From Cylindrobasidium torrendii FP15055 ss-10 (taxonomy: Eukaryota > Basidiomycota > Agaricomycetes > Agaricales > Physalacriaceae): a DNA stretch of 64,000 bases. The DNA is taken from positions 62,001 to 126,000 of the forward strand of contig KN880477.1 in the NCBI GenBank assembly GCA_000934385.1, in the 5' to 3' direction. The notes beneath the pieces were generated by a model, which worked only from the letters and a program-made list of their open reading frames with translations, was not told the DNA's origin and ran no database searches. A program made the translations under genes and the position numbers. This document shows, piece after piece, positions 57,833 to 64,000 of the stretch (its first letter is position 1; each line of letters begins with the position of its first letter).

Positions 57833-59230
57833 ATCAAGAATTCTCTTGTGGTAGAGGCTCAGTGCGCGAGAGCAGGGGCGTCTCCTCTGTAGCATTCTCC
57901 TGCAAAGTTGGTACGGCTGTAGATCCAGGATGGGTAACGTCTGCCTTGCAGATGGGGCACTGCGCAAAGTTAGTGCGAGAGATAGTACGGCCATGATGTG
58001 GGACTCACCAGTTTCTTCCGCTGTATTAGCCACTCGTCGACTTCCGCAAGATGGAATATGTGATGGCAAGGCAACACGCGCACTTTGTCTCCCTTTGCGA
58101 ACTCCGAAAGACATATAGCGCATTCAAGTTGGTCCTCGAACCATGGATGGGTGGGCTGTCGGTCCGTTGGCGGTCGCGATGTTGACGCTTCCTCGTTCTC
58201 TGTGCCTCTTTCGATTTGAGGCTCCTCGAATGAAGTGCGTGCAACCGCATTTCCATCGTGTTTTTCCCAGCCATTCCCAGTCCAAACTTGCCATGGCAAA
58301 TTAAGAACAATGTCTTCAGGTGCGCGGTCGCGTTGTGCGGCACGTGCGGCGCGTACCCGATGGATGAGGAGTGTTGCGAATGTGAGGATGGAGGGGAGGA
58401 GCAGGATAATTATGAATGTGACTATAGGCCTATGATGCTGTCAGAACACTCCAAGCAGAGGTGATGGAGAACGCACGAGTACCATTCCCATGCCGAGTAA
58501 TCCGCCGTAATGAGCAGCGACAGCGTGCGCAGGCCAGAGTGGGACGTATTTGAGGACGCGATGAGGTCGTTCAGCTGGGCATAGTCACTGTATCTGATGT
58601 ACGTTGCCGATATCTTGACGTCAGAAGAATCGTCTTGGATTCATGAATACCAGCATGTGGTGATCAAATAAATGGATATGCTCACCTGGACTGTACATGT
58701 TGATGAGCGTGTCAGGAAGCCCAGAAATCTCGGGGTCAACGCCGCCGACGACCACAGCTCTGGCGCCTAGCCGTTGCGCTTCGCGTACTTTGCTGACGAA
58801 CTCGCACTGCCCCCGCTGAACGAGAGCTATCCACTTCTCCGATGGATCTGGTTGGTGTGGCCCATCGATGCAAAGCATAGGGCATCCCGTATTCGAAGAG
58901 GAGTTGACTATGGGATCCGTGGCATTGGGTGCGCAGGGCTTGGTAAAGTTGTTGAGCGGGATTACATATCCGAGGATTGGGGTTGATATGTCGCCTCCAA
59001 ATGCGGCTGTGCATTGTCAGATACTGCGGAGTGAAGCTTGTGGCAGGCGTACCAGGTCGCGAGGAGAACGATACGCCCGGAGAGCGGTCGACGACGGAAA
59101 CAGTGCTCTCGGCTCCCCAAGCCCAACCCCACCAACTCTTGTCTGTATGCGTTCCGAATGATAAGAAACTGCGCGCATATACGCTCGAAAAGATGGAGAA
59201 TAGGATGAGGGTGAAGATTGGAAGCCGCAT
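57833..59230 (-). CDS. PA-TM-RING E3 ubiquitin ligase
   Basis: Start at 59230, stop at 57833-57835, about five exons. [19 protein letters not shown] is a signal peptide. A lumenal protease-associated domain follows ([43 protein letters not shown]). A transmembrane helix is near [20 protein letters not shown]. The cytosolic RING-H2 reads [19 protein letters not shown], then [13 protein letters not shown] and CPIC, with all eight metal ligands present. The C-terminal tail is [16 protein letters not shown]. Such proteins ubiquitinate cargo in the endosomal/vacuolar membrane system. Confidence 0.92.
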
Positions 59231-61322
59231 GATGGCGGTCAAGAGCGAGTGCCGGAGAGCGGCTGAAATATGATCTAATGACACCACGTGCCGGTCTCAG
59301 GCCTGGCCAGATCCAAAGAACAGCAGCGTCGAATGCAAGTCGAATGAGTTCTGGAAGTGCAAATATTTAAAGAACAAATGGATCCAAAGTCGGAGAATGT
59401 GGTCGAGGCAGTCAGGAGGAACGAGGAGGACAAGGAGTGTCGTAATCGGAGATAAGATAACTCACGATCGACGGGGCGGCGATTTCCGACATTCTTTAAT
59501 CTTGCGAAATTCATTCAAAATTCTATGAAAGGGCCAAGGATTCTAATTCTTTCTGAGTACGACAAGAGAAAGCGCGTTTGAGAGCAATCTCAACTGCGGT
59601 CGCTAAATAGCGCCTCTAACGCACTAAAAATCACCCACACAGGTCAGGCTTAGAGAGGCACTACTAATAGAGGGAAGGACTGAAGTAAAATTTTGAATGG
59701 TTTGTTCAAAGTGGTAACGTTCCTTTCTATGCCGGCGTGGTCGGTGTTTGGCCGACCAAGTTCCACCCTCTAGTACTTACAGCTCCTTATGACATACACA
59801 AGTACAAGGATCTTCTGGGACAGCTATGCTCCCGGCTCTAGGTGCCTTCCGTTGACGGGAGATCCCGCAGGCGTTCTACCAATCCTTTGATTCAGAAATA
59901 AACGTACTCGCGGTGGGACCGTAAACGCTGCTTGCACGGGATTCCATGCAGTCAATACTGCGTAGCTCTGACTGAGAATGACACCAATGAACTACAACTA
60001 AGCTCTCATACCTTATATAACGCACCCATGAATACCCTGAAAAGCCAAATTTTCCCTCAACAGATTTGAAGCCAAGGTCAATCTGCCGTAAACTTACCCG
60101 CTTTCCCTGCGAAGAAGAATCTCAAAATCGAGTGCTATGATACTTAACAGCATTGCTATAATGCGCTGCTCTCGAGCTCGTTATGTATTGTTGCGCTAGC
60201 TAAGCAGTCTCCCAAATGGGAACTGTGCAGGCACAGTTGACTCCGCTGTAGTATTCTCGGATCCTTCACTATCAAAACGAAAATGTGACCTACCCCAGAT
60301 CTAACTCAGAGCGTAGTAGCGATAGCTGTTTTCCTTTACCTGTAATCACGAACTACGCATCTGGCCAATGCTAACTTGTCTCCCACTCGTACCACTCGAT
60401 GCCACAACACATGCTAGGGTGCAAAATCGACTCCGTCACGGCGTACGTGTGAACAGCCATGACCCCATATCGCACCTAGCGCTTGGAAACCACCATTCAA
60501 TGATAATAAGCGCCCTCCCATATATCCATATGATAAATTGATGGCGCATAGTCATGAAACTCGTCGCGTCGACGCACTGGGTACTAGGACTTTGACTGCG
60601 AGTGGCGCAATGCTTGGCCGCCTCCGCTACCTTAAAAAGCCCCAGTGCCGGACTTCCAGTTTGGGAAATGGATACCCATCTCCTCATCCAAGTCTTGTCC
60701 ATGCGGGGCCTAGCGCTGGCGGAGGATCGACGGCATTGCTACCTTGAAAGATGGATAGGCCATTTCGGACAGCTTCTGCGCAAATCATCCTAGTATACCA
60801 ATCGGGACGGGTTGGAGAAAGCCTCGGAATGCACTAGTAACTTTTGCTGTTAAGGGGTCTTAACATTGACCAGGCTGGAGCCAAGTGAGGCTTTTGCGGG
60901 CTGGTTTCAGCCTTCTCGTTTGGTGTATGAGGACGTGGACGGAGTCTCTGTGCCCCGTCATGGCGGGCCTTGAGACGATGATTTGAAGCTATGAGTCTGC
61001 AAGTGGCGGGAAAAGCATCCGACATATCAATGCTATGTTAGAGGGTAGACGCGTGATATCAGGCTTTAACCCCAGTAGGAAATGAAAAGGCGGTCAGATT
61101 GAGTCAGCCATCGTCCGCATCAGCCATAGAGGGCGGTATTTCTGTCCGAAAGGGCTATATCAGGGAGAACAGCTAGTTCATTGGACCGTTTTGCATATAA
61201 GCCCCCACGTTCCTCGACCATCACAGACCTATATGTTCATCAGAGCGCGACGGACTGCACAGCTCAAGGTGAGTAGGAGGTATATATACGGCCAAAGCAG
61301 TGAATGTTAACCATTCACAACC
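59231..61322. other. Gene-poor region, 2.1 kb
   Basis: I find no open frame with recognisable composition on either strand; short frames near 60,440-60,790 look random. The region must contain the upstream region of the RING gene and the promoter of the DUF6699-like gene. A TATA-like CATATAAG lies near 61,194. Confidence 0.5.
61281..61288 (+). promoter_or_regulatory. TATA-like element
   Basis: TATATATA lies 35 bases before the ATG at 61323, preceding the DUF6699-like gene. Confidence 0.4.
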
Positions 61323-62369
61323 ATGCACCCCCCAAGATTATACTACGAGTCAACTGCCATGTCATCGACACCAAGCCCAAAGCCGCACAAGCAAGTGCGC
61401 TTCACCGACTCTCCGAACTCTACCTTTGCCTACGAATCCGATGGCGCTCCTTCGCCAGTCATAACACGAAGACGACTGAGCACATCACTGCCTGTACCAA
61501 CAAGCCCACCATACAGGAATTTCGGACGGTCTGACGACCAGTCATCTCTGTCACCGGTATCCCCTCTGGAAGCGCGTATGCAATTGGACATGTCCCCGCC
61601 ATTTTCCGGTTTAGCATCGCAGCTGCCCGCAACACCCGAGCGAGTCCAGCCAAATCAACGCTCGAACCTCCCAACAGCGTCCTCTTTGCTCTACACGCCG
61701 GGGAACACGACGGTACAGCCCCGCACAAGCGCTCAGACACACGGCCGTAACAACAGTGCCTCGTCGACGACGTCCACAGCATCTTCGGGGTCATCATCAT
61801 CGGCAGGGCAGCGGTATCAGCCACCGCCTACGCCAATGATGCAGCCCATTGCGCTCCCGCCGCTGGAGGCACTGGGTGACGGTGGGCCAGGTTCTCTTGC
61901 GTCCCTTCCGACAGACTTGCATTTGAGTCTACACGGAGGACAACTTGCCTTTGATCTGTCGCTTGATAACGCGCGGGCGGACGCACTTATTGCACAACTG
62001 CCGTATGACCCAGCAACACTGCCGCTGAAGAATACGATGGTCTTGGTGTCGAAACTTCTGCCGTGGAAAGTGCATGTCAGCAGTGCGTCGGCAGACGTGG
62101 CTATAACTGTTCAGCACGTTGTCTGGGCGCTGCACAGGTGGCTGAGGACAAGGGTGACGAACATGGAGACGAGAATGGCGGGCAACGCGGTGAACCGCGC
62201 CTTTGCGCGGCGCGCCAATGGCGATCAGAACGAGCCAATTCGCCGGGTGGATTTCTTGATGCAGAACACAGTGTTCTCTGGACTCGTGGCAACAGAGGTG
62301 CCGGATGAGTGGAAGATATGCCTGTCCCCAACACAAGAGGGCCTAACCCTCAGTACTAGCACTCAATGA
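61323..62369 (+). CDS. DUF6699-like protein with disordered N-terminus
   Basis: An intronless frame of 348 codons. The start is either 61323 (MHPPRLYYES) or the ATG at 61359 (MSSTPSPKPHKQVRF). Residues ~1-175 are S/T/P-rich and disordered. From ~180 a folded domain follows: PPLEALGDGGPGSLASLPTD, LLPWKVHVSSASADVAITVQ HVVWALHRWL, and late IRRVDFLMQNTVFSGLVA. The pattern of a strand, LLPW-h-hhV, V(W/L)ALH and a final block resembles DUF6699, a domain widespread in agaricomycetes with no known function. The identification is by pattern only. Confidence 0.65.
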   Translation: MHPPRLYYESTAMSSTPSPKPHKQVRFTDSPNSTFAYESDGAPSPVITRRRLSTSLPVPTSPPYRNFGRSDDQSSLSPVSPLEARMQLDMSPPFSGLASQLPATPERVQPNQRSNLPTASSLLYTPGNTTVQPRTSAQTHGRNNSASSTTSTASSGSSSSAGQRYQPPPTPMMQPIALPPLEALGDGGPGSLASLPTDLHLSLHGGQLAFDLSLDNARADALIAQLPYDPATLPLKNTMVLVSKLLPWKVHVSSASADVAITVQHVVWALHRWLRTRVTNMETRMAGNAVNRAFARRANGDQNEPIRRVDFLMQNTVFSGLVATEVPDEWKICLSPTQEGLTLSTSTQ

Positions 62370-62805
62370 CCGGAAAGGAATTGTAACCTTATATCAATAT
62401 GTAGCGAGCGGACTGTCACATACTATACACGAATATAACGTTGTTCACAGTTGCCTTCGATCCATTCGGTGAGATGGTGGGATGAAAAGATTTCTTCGGC
62501 AAGTGCCGGCGCCTGCGGACCCGGTTTGATTGAAGAAATAATGCTTGTCTTCTTGCCACCATAGCCCAATAATCTGGAAAATAGCTTTCACTCTCTCAAA
62601 AGCACGTACTTAGTACGAGAGGGAGGGACAATCGTGTTGCAGGATCAAACATAGAATCCGCAACAACAATTTAACAGTAGTAGCGGCCAACTTTAACTGT
62701 TCGAACACAAAGCGTAAGCGACGGAAAGTACAAGAATCAATATGAAAGAAAGGTCCATAGGCCTCGGTATCAAAGGTGTTTAGTAAAACGGTTCATGAGT
62801 GTTGT
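62370..62805. other. Intergenic region
   Basis: The 3' flanks of the convergent DUF6699-like gene and the chitin deacetylase remnant. No gene is seen. Confidence 0.4.
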
Positions 62806-63660
62806 CTAATAGTATGCAAAGAACATCACAGCGGCTCCCGCAAGCCACACTGACGTCCAGGTAGGAGATGCCTTTGTCGCACCGTTTGATTTTGCTGACA
62901 ATTGACCAGCCGAAGAACTCGAGGGGGTATTTCCGCCCCGACCAGTTGCCTGGCTCGCAGACCCAGTACCTGTCGCGGTGTAGCTGCTCGACGTGGATGC
63001 TTCGGACGCAGATGAGCTTGAGTCGGCGTTACCAACGTCTAGTTAAAGGTCAGTACAGGAGAATTAATATGTGAATAACCGCAGCTCACAGTCATCGAAT
63101 GTGGGAAAAGTGTGGTCCGTCTCAGCGTAAGGCGTGGTCTGGTTAAATGCAACAGCAATAGGGACGACGGCCTACACAACATGAGCACTTCTTCGAAGAC
63201 CGAAGACCGAGATACTCACAGTAAACGCCTCCTTCAGCCTTGGGTACCATTCTACTGCCTTCTGCATCGTGAAATTATTCAGCTCATGTGTCAGGATGAT
63301 CGTCCCGACGGTGTCCAAGGTGCCATTGTTTGCACGGTCAACAAGGCTCTGGTAGTTCCCATCAATGGTTTCCTCGGTGACGCCCCCTTGGTCAACCTTC
63401 CAGTCATCGGAATCATAGGTCCAGACAATAGTTTCGAGTCCCAGGCCGTTTGCGATGGCTTGAATGCGGTCGTCGACGTCGCCAAAGGGAGGTCTCCAGC
63501 AAGCGGGAGTGACACCAGTGACGAGCTTGATAGCTTTTATGGTATAGTATAGCTCGGCGAAGGCCTGTTGGTTCGACAAGGAAGTCACTGTCATCGACGT
63601 TCAGCCTAAGGCTCATGCACATGTCTGAAGCCCTACCCAGCTTGCACGCCCTGCGCATTG
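62806..63660 (-). pseudogene. 5'-truncated chitin deacetylase (polysaccharide deacetylase)
   Basis: The 3' two thirds read well: SLSNQQAFAELYYTIKAIKL, the NodB motif WRPPFGDVDDRIQAIA, YDSDDWKVDQGG and the His-containing ILTHELNNFTMQKAVEWYP. Two introns follow (near 63,175-63,220 and 63,040-63,088). The tail is S/T-rich and ends in a hydrophobic GPI-type signal (VWLAGAAVMFFAYY) with the stop at 62806. Upstream of 63,600 the frames break: minus strand shows NAQGVQAG then a stop, and HVHEP followed by a stop where HTWSHP is expected. The TFDDGP metal-binding motif and signal peptide are absent, because the ABC transporter ends at 63708. The gene cannot make an active enzyme as read. Confidence 0.75.
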
Positions 63661-63707
63661 TAAAATTGTTCTATTTGGGTTTATCGATACTAGTTAAGAC
63701 TAAGTAA

Positions 63708-64000
63708 CTATGAGTCCTCTCCCAAGAAGGCGCGCGCTTGAAGCTTCCAAAGCTTGGCGTATCCGCCATCTGGTTTTGCCAACAAATCGATGTGGGTGCC
63801 CGTGTCTTCAACTAGAGAGTCGTTCAGATGGCTGTGGGAGGCAGGCATAGAATATGAGAAATAAGGCTTTGTATGATAATGTAGGCGCTTACATGATAAC
63901 ATCGGCGTGTCTTGTGAGGTTTCCAAACCGGTGTGTGGAGAACACCATAGTTTTTTGTCCTCGCAAGTTACTAAGACGCTCGAAGAGATCTAAACATCTC
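63708..64000 (-). CDS. ABC transporter C-terminal part (continues beyond the window)
   Basis: Minus strand from 64000: LFERLSNLRGQKTMVFSTHR FGNLTRHADVI, then an intron (63821-63881), then HLNDSLVEDTGTHIDLLAKP DGGYAKLWKLQARAFLGEDS and the stop at 63708-63710. The first part is the end of an ABC nucleotide-binding domain with the H-loop His in FSTHR. The second is the D/E-xGTHxxLL-xxxGxYxxLW tail typical of B-type half-transporters or full transporters. Substrate and membrane domains lie outside the window. Confidence 0.85.

Overview
The window is nuclear DNA from a filamentous basidiomycete, most likely an agaricomycete. Genes sit close together on both strands and are cut by many short introns, mostly 45-60 nt with GTRNGY donors. 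Several families are typical of mushroom-forming fungi: a DUF6535 membrane protein, a DUF6699-like protein, divergent F-box and BTB proteins, an aryl-alcohol-oxidase-like GMC flavoprotein and a GH12 glucanase. I rebuilt exon structures by hand and, where stated, checked that exon lengths sum to whole codons.

Layout. 1-10.8 kb (+): the 3' end of a Ctr9-like Paf1-complex subunit, a disordered protein rich in SUMO-type motifs, an F-box protein whose ATG appears to be split by an intron, a complete 24-exon Argonaute, and a disordered S/P-rich protein. 11.8-15.6 kb (+): a Zn2Cys6 transcription factor and a C2H2 zinc-finger protein. 16.2-24.9 kb (+): eEF1B-gamma, two tandem BTB paralogues, a large DUF6535 protein and tRNA-Asp. 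25.2-33.7 kb (-): a secreted DJ-1/PfpI protein, a GMC oxidoreductase, a bZIP factor and a G-alpha subunit with altered nucleotide-binding motifs. 34.5-39.3 kb: a hemerythrin-like protein (+), a second identical tRNA-Asp (-), a secreted beta-propeller-like protein (-), mitochondrial-type asparaginyl-tRNA synthetase (+), and an SDR remnant (-). 39.8-59.2 kb, nearly all (-): a Tpr/Mlp nucleoporin, an F-box gene with an apparent frameshift, a monoacylglycerol-lipase-like hydrolase, a GH5 exo-beta-1,3-glucanase, unassigned exons, an EthD protein (+), chorismate mutase, GH12 and a PA-TM-RING E3. 59.2-64 kb: a 2.1-kb gene-poor stretch, a DUF6699-like gene (+), a 5'-truncated chitin deacetylase and the 3' end of an ABC transporter (-).

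The genes do not form one pathway. Loose themes are RNA silencing and nuclear RNA biology (Argonaute, Ctr9, Tpr), signalling and transcription (G-alpha, bZIP, Zn2Cys6, C2H2), and wall or plant-polymer enzymes (GH5, GH12, GMC, chitin deacetylase remnant). I found no mobile element, CRISPR array or obvious new multi-gene system. The most unusual observations are splicing features (an 8-nt exon beside a GC-AG intron at the Argonaute active site, a stopless 51-nt intron in the same domain, an intron-split start codon) and the altered G-alpha nucleotide-binding residues.
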